64,000 nucleotides of DNA from Bacteroidetes bacterium GWF2_43_63 (GCA_001769275.1 MEOQ01000028.1:1-64000); one strand, 5' to 3'. Shown: positions 43,283 through 52,869, numbered from the stretch's first letter. The notes: generated by a model not told the origin, from the letters alone. Made by a program: numbers and translations.

Positions 43283-45565
43283 ATGATTAAACGATTCTGC
43301 ATCATATTTATTTTTGTGTTTCCGTTATTGCACCTTCATGCACAAACGGAACTGGAACTGCGCGGTGATGCCGAATTCAAGGCCGGTAATTTTCAGGCTG
43401 CCTGGAATTATTTTAATGAAGCTGCAAGAACCGATACGGCCAACATTGCTCTTTGGTATAAAATGGGTGAATCGGCCCGGGAATTTTTTAATTATAATAC
43501 TGCTTTTCAGTGCTACAGAATCGTGTATGAAAAAGATCTTGGAAAAAAGTTTCCTCAGGCCTTGTTCTGGATGGGCGATCTGTCGCGAAACCTGTCGGAT
43601 TACCTGATGGCAAAAGCATATTATTCGCTATATCTGGAGCAGGAAAACAATAGTTCGTTTTTTGAGGAAAAAGCCGAAGCGCAGCTGAATAATTTCGACA
43701 AAATCGAAAAACTCAGGTCCGATACATCGTCAGAAGTTACTGTTGAGCATCTGTCGTTGCCGGTCAATTCCCCCTTTAGTGAATTTGCTGGTTTTCAACA
43801 GGGCGAAAACAAATTGTATTTCACTTCCGTTCAACCTTTGTTAAGTGAGAACGAAGATGGATTGCTCGGAAATTCATACCTGTCATCGCTCTATGTAAGC
43901 GATTTCACAACCCGTGGATTGTCGCTCCCGGTAAAGGTTACAGAGCCATTGAACAGCAGTACAAAACATACGGCCAATATCTGTTTCAATAATGACGGAT
44001 CCGAAGTATGGTTCAACCGTTGCGAAATGTCAGGTGAATATAAATATCGCTGCGATATTTACAATGCAAAGCTCGAAAACGGGCGCTGGACCTTTCCGGA
44101 GAAGATATCACTCAACACAGAGGAATACACTTCAACGCAGCCATATTTTTATAGTGACAGTACAGAAAACGAAGTTTTGTATTTCGTCAGCGACCGGCCG
44201 GGTGGAGTTGGTCAGCTCGATATCTGGTTCAGTGTGCGTAAAGAGGGCAAATACAATGCGCCAACAAATCTGGGCAGTATTGTGAACAGTCCGGGAAATG
44301 AGATCACCCCTTTCTTCGACGGAGAATCGGGAAAACTTTATTTTTCGAGCGACTGGTATTATGGGCTGGGCGGTTATGATGTTTTTTATGCCAAGGGTTC
44401 ATTCAGCGACTGGAAAGCTCCTGAAAATGCAGGACTACCGATATGTTCGCCGGCCAACGATTTTTATTTCAACATTAACTCGGTCGATAGAGATGGCTAT
44501 TTCACTTCAAATCGCGAAGGCTCTTACTTTTTCAAAGGCGAGACTTGCTGCAATGATTTGTATGCTTATTATGGACAAAAAAGCGCAAAGAAAGACACCT
44601 TACCACAGCCAAAGGATTCGGTGGTAGTGGTGAATGAAATAAAGAAAATAATGGAGGACATGTTGCCGCTTGATCTGTATTTTCACAACGATATTCCGGA
44701 TCCACGCAGCCGTGACACAATTACCTATGCGACTTATGACGAGACCTATTATTCTTACATGGCAATGATAGATCGTTACAAAAAGGAGTATTCCAAAGGT
44801 CTTAGCGGTGATGTAGCCGTAAATGCTGCTGCCGAAATTGAAGTGTTTTTTCTGGCCAATGTCACAGCGGGCTTCGGAAAGCTGCTTGAAATTACACCGT
44901 TGATGATTGAAGATCTCGAAGCGGGCAGCCGTGTTACCATGAAAATTCAGGGATTCTGCAGCCCGCTTACAGGAACGGAATATAACATCAGTCTTGCAAA
45001 GCGAAGGATCAGCAGTATTCTTAATTATTTTGAAAAAATAGATGGAGGTAAAATAAAGCCATATCTAAATGGAACAGCTTCCAACGGCGGACAACTTATT
45101 ATCCTTGCAGAACCAGTTGGCGAAGCGCTCTCCGACCCGTTTGTAAGCGATAATCCAAACGACACACGAAACTCTGTTTATAGCATTTCGGCAGCACGTG
45201 AACGCCGGATTCAGATTGTCAGCTATGAATCTGACTTTGCCGGACAGAAAACCAGAAAACTCTCCGGGCCTCTGCTGACCTTATCTTCCAATGATCTGAA
45301 ACTTTCCTTGTCCGATGAAAATCAAAAATGTGTTCAGGTCACGATTACAAATACCGGCGATGAAATGCTTGATATAGCATCGATCCGATCCGATCAGCCT
45401 TGGATGCAGGCCAAATTGGGCGGTAATGTGATTGTTCCGGGCAATGTGACAACACTCGATATTTGTATCGATAAAACCATGCTGAAAAATCCCGCGCTGG
45501 GCGTATTAATTATCACCAGCAACTCACGCGACAAGCAGAGTGTGGTGTATGTGCGGGTAAAATAA
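43283..45565 (+). CDS. PorE-like protein: TPR, PD40 propeller, OmpA-like domain, C-terminal beta domain
   Basis: 760 residues with a signal peptide ending at LHLHAQ. TPR-like helices occupy about 25-150 (AEFKAGNFQAAWNYFNEAAR). PD40/WD40-like blades follow at about 170-400 (LYFVSDRPGGVGQLDIWFS). An OmpA-like region at about 535-640 (KIQGFCSPLTGTEYNISLAK) could bind peptidoglycan. The final 100 residues (VQVTITNTGDEMLDIASIRS) look like an HYDIN/DUF1573-type Ig fold. PorE in P. gingivalis has TPR, propeller, regulatory and OmpA domains and attaches T9SS to the wall. Here the extra C-terminal fold is unusual. It is the third gene of the trio. Confidence 0.85.
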   Translation: MIKRFCIIFIFVFPLLHLHAQTELELRGDAEFKAGNFQAAWNYFNEAARTDTANIALWYKMGESAREFFNYNTAFQCYRIVYEKDLGKKFPQALFWMGDLSRNLSDYLMAKAYYSLYLEQENNSSFFEEKAEAQLNNFDKIEKLRSDTSSEVTVEHLSLPVNSPFSEFAGFQQGENKLYFTSVQPLLSENEDGLLGNSYLSSLYVSDFTTRGLSLPVKVTEPLNSSTKHTANICFNNDGSEVWFNRCEMSGEYKYRCDIYNAKLENGRWTFPEKISLNTEEYTSTQPYFYSDSTENEVLYFVSDRPGGVGQLDIWFSVRKEGKYNAPTNLGSIVNSPGNEITPFFDGESGKLYFSSDWYYGLGGYDVFYAKGSFSDWKAPENAGLPICSPANDFYFNINSVDRDGYFTSNREGSYFFKGETCCNDLYAYYGQKSAKKDTLPQPKDSVVVVNEIKKIMEDMLPLDLYFHNDIPDPRSRDTITYATYDETYYSYMAMIDRYKKEYSKGLSGDVAVNAAAEIEVFFLANVTAGFGKLLEITPLMIEDLEAGSRVTMKIQGFCSPLTGTEYNISLAKRRISSILNYFEKIDGGKIKPYLNGTASNGGQLIILAEPVGEALSDPFVSDNPNDTRNSVYSISAARERRIQIVSYESDFAGQKTRKLSGPLLTLSSNDLKLSLSDENQKCVQVTITNTGDEMLDIASIRSDQPWMQAKLGGNVIVPGNVTTLDICIDKTMLKNPALGVLIITSNSRDKQSVVYVRVK

Positions 45566-45567
45566 TT

Positions 45568-45616
45568 AGTTGTGCGTAGTTTAAAGCTGTGCGAAGGTTC
45601 CAAACTTCGCACAACT
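45568..45616. repeat. Palindrome after the PorE-like gene, same family as at 9.71 kb
   Basis: Arms AGTTGTGCGTAGTTT (45568-45582) and AAACTTCGCACAACT (45602-45616) match at 14 of 15 positions around a 19-base spacer that holds a second GCTGTGCGAAGG half-copy. It starts two bases after the stop codon. Confidence 0.75.
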
Positions 45617-45701
45617 ATTTAATATTTCGCACAACCTTATGCGGGATTCAATGATAAAGTATAAATTATCGCTTAAACTGGTATTAAAGTTATATAAAAC
45701 A

Positions 45702-45732
45702 TTGTATTCGCCATATAAATTCCTTATATTTG
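45702..45732 (+). promoter_or_regulatory. Promoter for the secreted three-gene cluster
   Basis: TTG at 45702-45704, 20 bases, then TATATTTG (45725-45732) matches the Bacteroidota promoter pattern. It lies 29 bases before the ATG at 45762, confirming that start over an upstream one at 45639. Confidence 0.65.
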
Positions 45733-45761
45733 GGAGTTTGCAAAACTTTAAAAGCAGAGCT

Positions 45762-47036
45762 ATGAAAAAAGCTATCATCTTTTGTTTAGTCTTTTTAGCA
45801 TCAGCTTCAATTTTCATTGAAGCGCAAATAACAAAGAAAATAAGCTATCAGGCTGTTTTAAGAAACATAAGTGGTCAGTTAGTTGTTAATCAGCCAGTAG
45901 GGATAAAAATAAGTTTACTTCATTATTCGTCTAGCGGCACATGTGTATATGAGGAAATATTTATTCCGAACCCATTAACCAATGCCAATGGTTTGTTTTC
46001 AATCGAAATCGGCGGAGGACTTCCTTTGTCAGGTGATTTCAATTCTATCGATTGGTCGGATGGTCCCTATTTTCTTAAAACAGAAATGGATCCTACAGGA
46101 GGAACATCGTACACAATTACGGGAGTGAGTCAATTACTCAGTGTTCCCTATGCCTTACACGCACTTGTGTCCGATAGTGTTTCCGGCGACATTCATGAAG
46201 CTGATCCTCTATTCACTGTGTCTGTGGCCAGTGGTATAAGCAGTTTGGATACTGCCTTTTGGAACGCTAAAATTGATGCGGAAACCGATGGTTCGGTGAC
46301 AAATGAACTTCAGGACATCCAGGGTGTTTTATCAACAGGAAAAGACGCAGGAGGAGATAGTCTGGTCAATTTAGGCCATCTTACGGTTGGAGCTACCTCG
46401 ACAACACCAGATGCCGCGATTGAAATCAATTCAACGTCCAGCGCTTTTCTTCCTTCACGTATGACTACTGCGCAAAGGGATTCGCTTATTCCGGCAGAAG
46501 GCATGATAATTTATAACCTGACAGAAAGAAAATTTCAGGGTTATTCATTGATTTTTAATTATCTCTCGCAGCAACTCGATGTCATTCAGAATCTTTTTAA
46601 CAATGCAAGTGGTTCTAATGACAAATCTCAGAGCTTTACCGCTGTAACAACTGGTAGGATTAGTTGTGTAAAAGTAATGTTGAACGCCGCAGGCTCGGGA
46701 GGGATTGCAAATATTAAAATCAGGAACGGCGTCGGAAATGGGGGAACTGTTTTGTATAACGAAAGCGTGTATGTTACTTATATTGCGGGAGGGACAATGT
46801 ATTCCATTTATCCGGACAATACTTTTGTGATTGCCGGCATGCAATATACAATCAATATTGTAGATAATGTGCTTGATCCGATGGGATACGGATTTGATTG
46901 GTTAATATCGACCAGCAATCCCTATTCGGGGGGTGATTTTTATTGGACCGGCATGAATATTACCTCGTATGATGCGGTTTTCGAAATATATGTTGAACCA
47001 CAGACCTCCACTCCCGGATGGATTGATCTTAATTGA
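45762..47036 (+). CDS. Secreted protein, tail-fibre/adhesin-like, paralog of the gene at 47.6 kb
   Basis: 424 residues from the ATG at 45762. MKKAIIFCLVFLASASIFIEAQ is a signal peptide. The next 130 residues, ISYQAVLRNISGQLVVNQPVG onwards to [11 protein letters not shown], are a domain repeated in many Bacteroidota secreted proteins and also in the paralog at 47570. DAAIEINSTSSAFLPSRMTTAQRDS is the phage-tail-fibre-like element often seen near such ends. The C-terminal 150 residues form another beta domain. There is no T9SS sorting domain. Function unknown. Confidence 0.8.
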   Translation: MKKAIIFCLVFLASASIFIEAQITKKISYQAVLRNISGQLVVNQPVGIKISLLHYSSSGTCVYEEIFIPNPLTNANGLFSIEIGGGLPLSGDFNSIDWSDGPYFLKTEMDPTGGTSYTITGVSQLLSVPYALHALVSDSVSGDIHEADPLFTVSVASGISSLDTAFWNAKIDAETDGSVTNELQDIQGVLSTGKDAGGDSLVNLGHLTVGATSTTPDAAIEINSTSSAFLPSRMTTAQRDSLIPAEGMIIYNLTERKFQGYSLIFNYLSQQLDVIQNLFNNASGSNDKSQSFTAVTTGRISCVKVMLNAAGSGGIANIKIRNGVGNGGTVLYNESVYVTYIAGGTMYSIYPDNTFVIAGMQYTINIVDNVLDPMGYGFDWLISTSNPYSGGDFYWTGMNITSYDAVFEIYVEPQTSTPGWIDLN

Positions 47037-47078
47037 CAATTTTGTTTTAAAAACTTATTCAATTAAATAAAAAGTAAT

Positions 47079-47567
47079 ATGAAAAACATCAGGCTTATTT
47101 TTTTAGCATTATTTCTTCTGGAAACAACCACAACAGATTTGTTTGCACAACAAACAACTGATGCAACCGGAGGCATTATATCGGGCAGCGGAGGCTCGGT
47201 AAGTTATAGTGTTGGTCAGGTATTTTATTCATCGGCCAGCGGGACAAATAGCAATGTTACAGAAGGTGTTCAGCAACCGTATGAGATTTCGGAAATCACG
47301 GGAATGGAGCTTGCTTCAACAGATCTGATTTGCCTGGTTTTTCCGAATCCGTCAGCCGACTTCATCATTCTGCAGATTGAAGATTTGACCCGGACGAACC
47401 TGAATTATAAAATCTTTGATCCTGAAGGACGCATCATTGAAAGTCGTGCGGTGACTGATTCCAAGACTAAAATTTCCATGAGCTCTTTTTCTTCGGGGAT
47501 CTATTTTCTAAATCTCATGCAAGGGGAAAGCCTAATAAAAATGTTTAAAGTCGTCAAAAACAAATAA
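47079..47567 (+). CDS. Small secreted protein with T9SS sorting domain
   Basis: 162 residues: a signal peptide (to about LFAQ), about 50 residues containing SGSGGSVSYSVGQVFYSSAS and EGVQQPYEIS, then a T9SS type A sorting domain (CLVFPNPSADFIIL to GIYFLNLMQGES). Proteins with this SVGQ...GVQQPYEI core are very common in Flavobacteriia and relatives as nearly bare sorting-domain cargo. It lies two bases before the next gene, so it is co-transcribed. Confidence 0.85.
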   Translation: MKNIRLIFLALFLLETTTTDLFAQQTTDATGGIISGSGGSVSYSVGQVFYSSASGTNSNVTEGVQQPYEISEITGMELASTDLICLVFPNPSADFIILQIEDLTRTNLNYKIFDPEGRIIESRAVTDSKTKISMSSFSSGIYFLNLMQGESLIKMFKVVKNK

Positions 47568-47569
47568 TC

Positions 47570-48751
47570 ATGAAAAAGCTATTTCCAATATTAATGGCTG
47601 TGTTATTCTCGCTGCCATTGCAGGCTCAGAGTCCTGATAAAATCAGCTATCAGGCGGTAATACGCAACAGCAGCGGAAATCTGATCTTAAGCGAAACGGT
47701 TGGTATGCGCATCAGTATTCTGCAGGGCTCTATTTACGGGGCGACGATATATGTTGAAACACACAATACCTCCACCAATGGCAACGGCCTTGTGACCATC
47801 GAAATCGGTAGTGGAACCCCTGTTCTGGGATCTTTTGAATCTATTGACTGGACCAATGGCCCTTTGTTTATTAAAACGGAAACCGATCCATCCGGCGGAT
47901 CCAGTTACAGCATATCTGGTACGAGCCAGTTGCTCAGCGTGCCGTATGCGTTGCATGCAAAAACAGCCGAAAGCCTTTCAGGCGAATTAAATGAAACAGA
48001 CCCGGTTTTTAGTGCCTCTCTGGCTGCCAATATTTCCACTGTTGACACGGCGTACTGGAATGGAAAATTGGATAGTTTTTCTGAGGTGGATCCTATTTTC
48101 GATGTCTCTTTGGCTTCGGATATTACGGGAACAGATACGGCGAGATGGAATGACAAACAGGATCAACTTTCCGCAGGAAACGGCATCAATATCAGCTCAA
48201 GCAATATTGTTTCAGTTTCAGTTCTGAGTCAGGCTGCAGGTGATATGCTGTTTTATGACGGAAACAACTGGACAAGAGTTCCTGCTGGCACATCTGGACA
48301 GGTGCTGAAATCCAATGGAACAGCAGCTCCCTTCTGGGGTTATTACAATGGAATCTTTGCTACACGTAATTCCGGATCAACTACATACCTGACATCGACC
48401 ATTGTAAATTATGATGGGGCCTGGGTGACGATAACAGTTCCATGTGCAGGAACCATTGAGGTGATTGCAAGTGTTTGGACGAGAATTGGACATGTAAGTG
48501 GCGTTGAGGATCTATTATATCTTAATATCGGAACTACCCCCACTGACGAAGGAGAAATTTATACATTGCATATACATTCAGTACCAGCATCATATCCGTC
48601 TTCTACAAATACAAGCCATTCCACAATGTTGACCAGAAAATTCAATGTAATGGCCGGAACATATACTTATTACCTGAACGGAAAAATGGTAAGTGGTGCA
48701 AATAATGACGACAGCTTCTGGTATGCTTCTTTGAGGGCTGTTTTCTATTAA
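47570..48751 (+). CDS. Secreted protein, paralog of the gene at 45.8 kb
   Basis: 393 residues with a signal peptide ([20 protein letters not shown]). Residues 25-145 ([14 protein letters not shown] to [15 protein letters not shown]) are clearly homologous to the same region of the gene at 45762. After that come repeated units NETDPVF and FSEVDPIF and a beta-rich C1q/TNF-like C-terminal region ending in [12 protein letters not shown] trimeric adhesin tip would fit but is inference. Its stop codon overlaps that of ahcY, which runs the other way, by four bases. Confidence 0.8.
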   Translation: MKKLFPILMAVLFSLPLQAQSPDKISYQAVIRNSSGNLILSETVGMRISILQGSIYGATIYVETHNTSTNGNGLVTIEIGSGTPVLGSFESIDWTNGPLFIKTETDPSGGSSYSISGTSQLLSVPYALHAKTAESLSGELNETDPVFSASLAANISTVDTAYWNGKLDSFSEVDPIFDVSLASDITGTDTARWNDKQDQLSAGNGINISSSNIVSVSVLSQAAGDMLFYDGNNWTRVPAGTSGQVLKSNGTAAPFWGYYNGIFATRNSGSTTYLTSTIVNYDGAWVTITVPCAGTIEVIASVWTRIGHVSGVEDLLYLNIGTTPTDEGEIYTLHIHSVPASYPSSTNTSHSTMLTRKFNVMAGTYTYYLNGKMVSGANNDDSFWYASLRAVFY

Positions 48752-50160
48752 TAGCGGTAATGATCAGCTTTATAAGGGCCTTCCTTCGGAACACCAATAT
48801 AATCGGCCTGTTCGGTTGTGAGCTGTGTAAGTTTTACACCGAGCTGATCGAGGTGGAGGCGGGCTACTTCTTCGTCCAGATGTTTTGGAAGGCGGTACAC
48901 ACCAACTTCGTATTTGTTTTTCCAGAGTTCAATCTGAGCCAGGGTCTGGTTGGTGAATGAATTACTCATCACAAACGAAGGATGTCCGGTAGCACAGCCA
49001 AGATTCACAAGGCGGCCTTCTGCCAGCAGATAAATGCAATGTCCGTCAGGGAAAATATATTTGTCAACCTGTGGTTTGATATTGATTTTTTTGATGCCGG
49101 GATAATTCTCCAGTTGTTCCATCTGAATTTCATTATCAAAGTGGCCGATGTTGCAAACGATTGATTCGTCCTTCATTTTGGCCATGTGCTCAATGGTAAT
49201 GACATCGCGGTTTCCGGTGGTGGTCACATAAATGTTTCCTTCCGGCAGTGCGTTTTCGACGGTAGTGATTTCAAAACCTTCCATAGCGGCCTGCAGAGCA
49301 CAAATAGGGTCGATTTCAGTAGTGATCACACGGGCTCCGTACGAACGCATTGAATGGGCACAGCCTTTGCCAACATCGCCGTAACCGCAGACTACGACTA
49401 CTTTTCCGGCAATCATAACATCGGTGGCGCGTTTGATTCCGTCGGCCAATGATTCGCGGCAACCATACAGATTGTCGAATTTCGATTTGGTCACACTGTC
49501 GTTTACATTGATAGCCGGAATAAGCAATTCACCTTTTTCCATCATCTGATACAAACGATGAACACCGGTGGTAGTCTCTTCCGAAACGCCCTTCCATTCT
49601 TTCACCAGATTTGTCCAGCGCGTTGGATTCTCAACATAAATTTCTTTCAGTGTTTTATATAATGCTTTTTCATCGGGCGTGTGAACCGGTGTGTCGAGCA
49701 GCGAAGGATTCTTTTCGATTTCAGCACCTAAGTGAATCATGAGCGTTGCATCGCCGCCATCGTCAACGATAAGCTGCGGGCCTTTACCGTCGAAGTTGAG
49801 GGCCTGAGAAGTGGCCCACCAGTATTCTTCGAGGGTTTCGCCCTTCCAGGCAAAAACGGGCGTTCCGGCAGCAGCAATGGCCGCGGCCGCGTGATCCTGT
49901 GTCGAGAAAATGTTGCAGCTGGCCCAGCGTACGTCGGCACCGAGTTCTTTCAGTGTTTCAATAAGCACGGCCGTCTGAATGGTCATGTGCAGCGAACCCA
50001 TTATGCGCGCGCCTTTCAGCGGTTTTTCGGTTCCGAATTTTTTGCGTAATGCCATCAGGCCCGGCATTTCTTTTTCGCCGATTTCAATTTCTTTGCGGCC
50101 CCAATCGGCCAGCGCGATATCTTTTACTTTGTAGTTCATCTTTGCTTCAGTTTGTAACAT
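48748..50160 (-). CDS. ahcY: S-adenosylhomocysteinase
   Basis: 470 residues, or 463 from the internal ATG at 50139. It hydrolyses S-adenosylhomocysteine to adenosine and homocysteine with bound NAD, relieving product inhibition of methyltransferases. Hallmarks are [17 protein letters not shown], the NAD fold [32 protein letters not shown] and the C-terminal [10 protein letters not shown] with the Lys and Tyr that reach into the partner subunit. The length with the extra insert (about 40 residues) is typical of the longer bacterial form. Its end is convergent with the secreted protein gene. Confidence 0.97.
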   Translation of the reverse strand: MLQTEAKMNYKVKDIALADWGRKEIEIGEKEMPGLMALRKKFGTEKPLKGARIMGSLHMTIQTAVLIETLKELGADVRWASCNIFSTQDHAAAAIAAAGTPVFAWKGETLEEYWWATSQALNFDGKGPQLIVDDGGDATLMIHLGAEIEKNPSLLDTPVHTPDEKALYKTLKEIYVENPTRWTNLVKEWKGVSEETTTGVHRLYQMMEKGELLIPAINVNDSVTKSKFDNLYGCRESLADGIKRATDVMIAGKVVVVCGYGDVGKGCAHSMRSYGARVITTEIDPICALQAAMEGFEITTVENALPEGNIYVTTTGNRDVITIEHMAKMKDESIVCNIGHFDNEIQMEQLENYPGIKKINIKPQVDKYIFPDGHCIYLLAEGRLVNLGCATGHPSFVMSNSFTNQTLAQIELWKNKYEVGVYRLPKHLDEEVARLHLDQLGVKLTQLTTEQADYIGVPKEGPYKADHYRY

Positions 50161-50179
50161 ACTGGTTCGAAATTTTTTG

Positions 50180-50211
50180 CAAAAATACGAATTTATGTGC
50201 TAATGCACCAA
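50180..50211 (-). promoter_or_regulatory. ahcY promoter
   Basis: On the minus strand TTG (50211-50209), 21 bases, then TATTTTTG (50187-50180) fits the Bacteroidota pattern. The ATG at 50160 lies 19 bases downstream. Confidence 0.6.
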
Positions 50212-50240
50212 TGTGTTGAGAGCTGATATATAGCATCCGA

Positions 50241-50478
50241 CATTGAGCGCAATGCTCAATGCGTGACCACAACCTTAATCTCCTTTACTGGTGCTGCGCA
50301 CGTTTGACCCGAGGCCTTGCCATCGGCTAATGTATTTTTCGCTTTCAGCGCATCTGATAGAGCTTCGCAGCTTTTTTTATGGCTCCGCCCACTTAACCTT
50401 GACCTTAACCTTAACCTTAACCTTAATCTTGACCTTGATCTTGACCTTGACCTTGATCTTGACCTTGTTCTCGATCTT
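50241..50478. repeat. Intergenic palindrome and hexanucleotide array
   Basis: CATTGAGC/GCTCAATG forms a hairpin at 50241-50261. From 50393 to 50478 about 14 copies of a degenerate hexamer, CCTTRA/TCTTGA, run in tandem up to the stop codon of the next minus-strand gene. The hexamer keeps a frame open on both strands, which explains Arg-Ser and Leu-Thr low-complexity frames that are unlikely to be genes. Confidence 0.8.
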
Positions 50479-51829
50479 ATTTCAGCCAATCCCACATATT
50501 GTAATTATATCTCTGTTGTTTTTCGGGGCTTAAACTACGATAAGTGCGTATGTTGTCCCAATATATTTTGAGATCATGTGCATCAAAGGCGTTGTCTTTT
50601 GTGAGACGCATGGTTTGTCCCTTGTCCGAAAATTCTGGGCCGCTCAGCCAGCGGTAATCAATGTTGCTGGTTGCTTTTAGCTCATCTGCAATATGCTGAA
50701 AATAGGCATTGAAATTTTCGACCTGCAGATTTTTATCGTGCGATCCGTTCATAAACATATCGACCAGCGAAGTCCCGTAAGGAACATAGTCGGCGGGGTT
50801 GAGCCATACTACCACTTTTTCGACTTTGCCCGTGGCAATCAGATCGGCATAGCCGCCCATGTTTGTGAGCGATCGATCGCCTCCCATAATGTGAAGTTCT
50901 TTCGCCTGAATAACATCGGCGCGGAGCAGCGCTTCGGTCACTGTTGCACCATTGCTGTGCGCCATCAATATTTCAAAATATGTATTATCCAATTCTTTCA
51001 CCAGCTCTTTTCCAACTTCTGTATTTAGAGAGGTGTATTTTCCGGTTGTAAGATTGTCAAGCGAAACACGCCCAAGGTCAGTCCAGGCCGCATTATCCGA
51101 GGTAGCGTAAAACGGAACATTGTTTCCCGAGAATGGACTTACCAGTTTGTTTTTTACAATTGAATTTTCAGAGGCCGTGTTGCTCATGCCAAGAATGACG
51201 CCCTCCTTGACGACTTTTCGCGATCTAAGCGGAGGCACATAACTGCCCAGTTGTTTATTCAGTTTTTTCTGAACAGTCTGATACGATTTTTTGTTTTCGT
51301 TGATGCAATCAGAGAAGGCCTTCATCTCAGCCAGATATTCCGTTGCAGCAGCACTGTTGTTATTTACAGGTTTTTGCTTCGCCTGTTTTGCCTTTTCTCG
51401 TTTAAGCATTGTTTCGGCATTATCGAGATTCTGGCTGTACATGCTGTTGTTTCGGTCGTACTTCAATGCTTTGCGGAACGCCGCTGCGGCTGCTGCATAA
51501 TTGCCTTTTTTATATGCTTCAACGCCCCGGTTGTTTACTATTCGCGCCTGTTCAAGCAGATATTCTGTATAATGTTCGTTTGCAGCGTCGCTTAAAACGG
51601 GTAGAGCTGCAGGTTCAGTATTGTATGAAGTTGTTTGTCCAGAGCTCTGATTCTGGCTTTTTCCAATTGGACAATCAGGATTTGTATGAGCTGACAGTGG
51701 AGCGTTGCACCAACAATGGCATAAACTGCAGGTGCAGTTGTAATTGTCGGGCTGCGCGGCCAGCGGCATAATCCAAAGAAAACCCATCAAAAAAAACAGG
51801 GAGATTAAAAGGCTTTTTAAAGTTTTCAT
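50477..51829 (-). CDS. Exported TPR protein with a possible alpha/beta-hydrolase-like domain
   Basis: 450 residues with a signal peptide (MKTLKSLLISLFFLMGFLWIMPLAAQ). A Cys-rich patch NCTCSLCHCWC follows at about 31-41, then one or two TPR helices (NRGVEAYKKGNYAAAAAAFR) and a Lys-rich linker. The C-terminal 230 residues include EILMAHSNGATVTEALL, reminiscent of the nucleophile elbow of lipase-like hydrolases, then HIMGGDRSLTNMGGY and a late DAHDLKIYW. A serine-hydrolase fold is suggested but not proven. It may be co-transcribed from the barrel protein gene upstream, 26 bases away. Confidence 0.65.
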   Translation of the reverse strand: MKTLKSLLISLFFLMGFLWIMPLAAQPDNYNCTCSLCHCWCNAPLSAHTNPDCPIGKSQNQSSGQTTSYNTEPAALPVLSDAANEHYTEYLLEQARIVNNRGVEAYKKGNYAAAAAAFRKALKYDRNNSMYSQNLDNAETMLKREKAKQAKQKPVNNNSAAATEYLAEMKAFSDCINENKKSYQTVQKKLNKQLGSYVPPLRSRKVVKEGVILGMSNTASENSIVKNKLVSPFSGNNVPFYATSDNAAWTDLGRVSLDNLTTGKYTSLNTEVGKELVKELDNTYFEILMAHSNGATVTEALLRADVIQAKELHIMGGDRSLTNMGGYADLIATGKVEKVVVWLNPADYVPYGTSLVDMFMNGSHDKNLQVENFNAYFQHIADELKATSNIDYRWLSGPEFSDKGQTMRLTKDNAFDAHDLKIYWDNIRTYRSLSPEKQQRYNYNMWDWLK

Positions 51830-51855
51830 TGTATTGAATTTTTCGAATATTTTTT

Positions 51856-52416
51856 TTATTTCATGGATGGTCCAAGCATCAAACCCAGTCGCAGAGCCCA
51901 GAATGATTTGCCGGGATATCCTTCTGTGTTGAAAGTGCCGAGCGAATTATAGAAATGAACGGTGACACCAATGGTACTTCGCACCGGCGATAATTCAAAC
52001 CCCACCTGATACATAAACCGCAGATCGAAGTTCCAGTCGCAGCCAATGGCGGCGGTTCCGGTTAATCTCAAAGCTGTTGGCCCGATCAGAAATGTTGGAA
52101 TCATTGGATAATAGCGCGAGCCCATAAAAAACTCATGACTGACCGTGTTTTTTGCACCAGGCACCAAATCCTCAATATCAGTAAGCCGGTAGGTGTAGGA
52201 TCCGAATAATCCACCGTGCTTGCGCCCCAGCGTGGTGTTGATTCCGAAACCATGTTGCGCAACCGGAGTGAATGTTCCGTTGTAGTTAATTTCGTAATTT
52301 CCTCCCAAATCGCTGTAAAGCTCAATCAGGCGGATTCTTTGTTCATCCTGTGCCGACGAAAATGCCGGTAGCAAAATGAGCAAAACAAATACTAGAATAT
52401 TGTTTCGGTTATTCAT
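51856..52416 (-). CDS. Predicted small outer-membrane protein
   Basis: 186 residues with a signal peptide (MNNRNNILVFVLLILLPAFSSAQ). Amphipathic beta strands dominate (LYSDLGGNYEINYNGTF, GLFGSYTYRLTD, ALRLGLMLGP), suggesting a barrel of about eight strands. No family recognised. It lies 26 bases before the TPR/hydrolase-like gene and is divergent from the MATE gene. Confidence 0.65.
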   Translation of the reverse strand: MNNRNNILVFVLLILLPAFSSAQDEQRIRLIELYSDLGGNYEINYNGTFTPVAQHGFGINTTLGRKHGGLFGSYTYRLTDIEDLVPGAKNTVSHEFFMGSRYYPMIPTFLIGPTALRLTGTAAIGCDWNFDLRFMYQVGFELSPVRSTIGVTVHFYNSLGTFNTEGYPGKSFWALRLGLMLGPSMK

Positions 52417-52548
52417 AGTTTTTTAATGATATCAAAATTAAAAAACAAAGATAGCTGCAAAACGAATCAATCTATCAAAGATACTATGGTTTTGTCTGTT
52501 TTTTTCATCTTTTCATATAAAAATTCCGCGTACAAATAAAATATTATT

Positions 52549-52556
52549 TAAATTTG
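52549..52556 (+). promoter_or_regulatory. Candidate MATE gene promoter -7 element TAAATTTG
   Basis: TAAATTTG fits TAnnTTTG. Transcription from it would leave a leader of about 305 nt before the MATE ATG. Confidence 0.5.
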
Positions 52557-52568
52557 TACCCTCAAACC

Positions 52569-52702
52569 ATCGCGGAAAATTTATGAAATCGCTCGCAGTC
52601 AATTTTGTCATTATGACTGTCACTTTTGTGGCAGAGCGCTGATTCCGCAATACAACAGATTTTCTCAACAAAGAAATTCTCCGGCGGATGAAGCCAGCGG
52701 AG
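52569..52702 (+). ncRNA. Candidate structured 5' leader upstream of the MATE exporter
   Basis: A nested set of helices can be drawn by eye: GCGG with CCGC closing the element (about 52571-52648), AATC with GATT, GCTC with GAGC, an inner hairpin CAGTCA/TGACTG and another GTCAC-TTTT-GTGGC with one G-U pair. A separate hairpin CTCCGGC/GCC..CGGAG follows at 52679-52702. It could be a cis-regulatory RNA. I do not recognise a known riboswitch class. An unsupported small frame (52738-52881, 47 codons) overlaps the MATE start. Confidence 0.35.
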
Positions 52703-52869
52703 AGTTAAAACCGTATATAAACCAAAACAAAAAAAAATGAAAACACTGTATTTTGAGGCCGTGGGCCTGACCATCACCAAAGCTGTATCCGCAGCCATTG
52801 TTCGTTCAATGTTTGTAAGAAAGCCAGGACAGGATCCGGGCATGCAAAATCACATAAAACGAAGACCCC

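Noticed and set aside
45639-45761. Upstream extension of the secreted protein gene to an ATG at 45639
   Set aside because: The extension crosses the promoter at 45702-45732, and the signal peptide begins at 45762.
48748-48751. Overlapping stop codons of the convergent secreted protein and ahcY genes
   Set aside because: A four-base convergent overlap at TTAA is unremarkable in itself. No terminator hairpin is visible there, but convergent pairs often lack one.
50256-50495. Arg-Ser-rich minus-strand frame of 79 codons
   Set aside because: It is produced by the CCTTRA/TCTTGA hexamer array and lacks any family feature.
52571-52648. Possible tRNA or tRNA-like gene in the MATE leader
   Set aside because: The closing stem and two hairpins recall a cloverleaf, but there is no T-arm GGTTCGAATCC before the closing stem and no anticodon arm of proper size.
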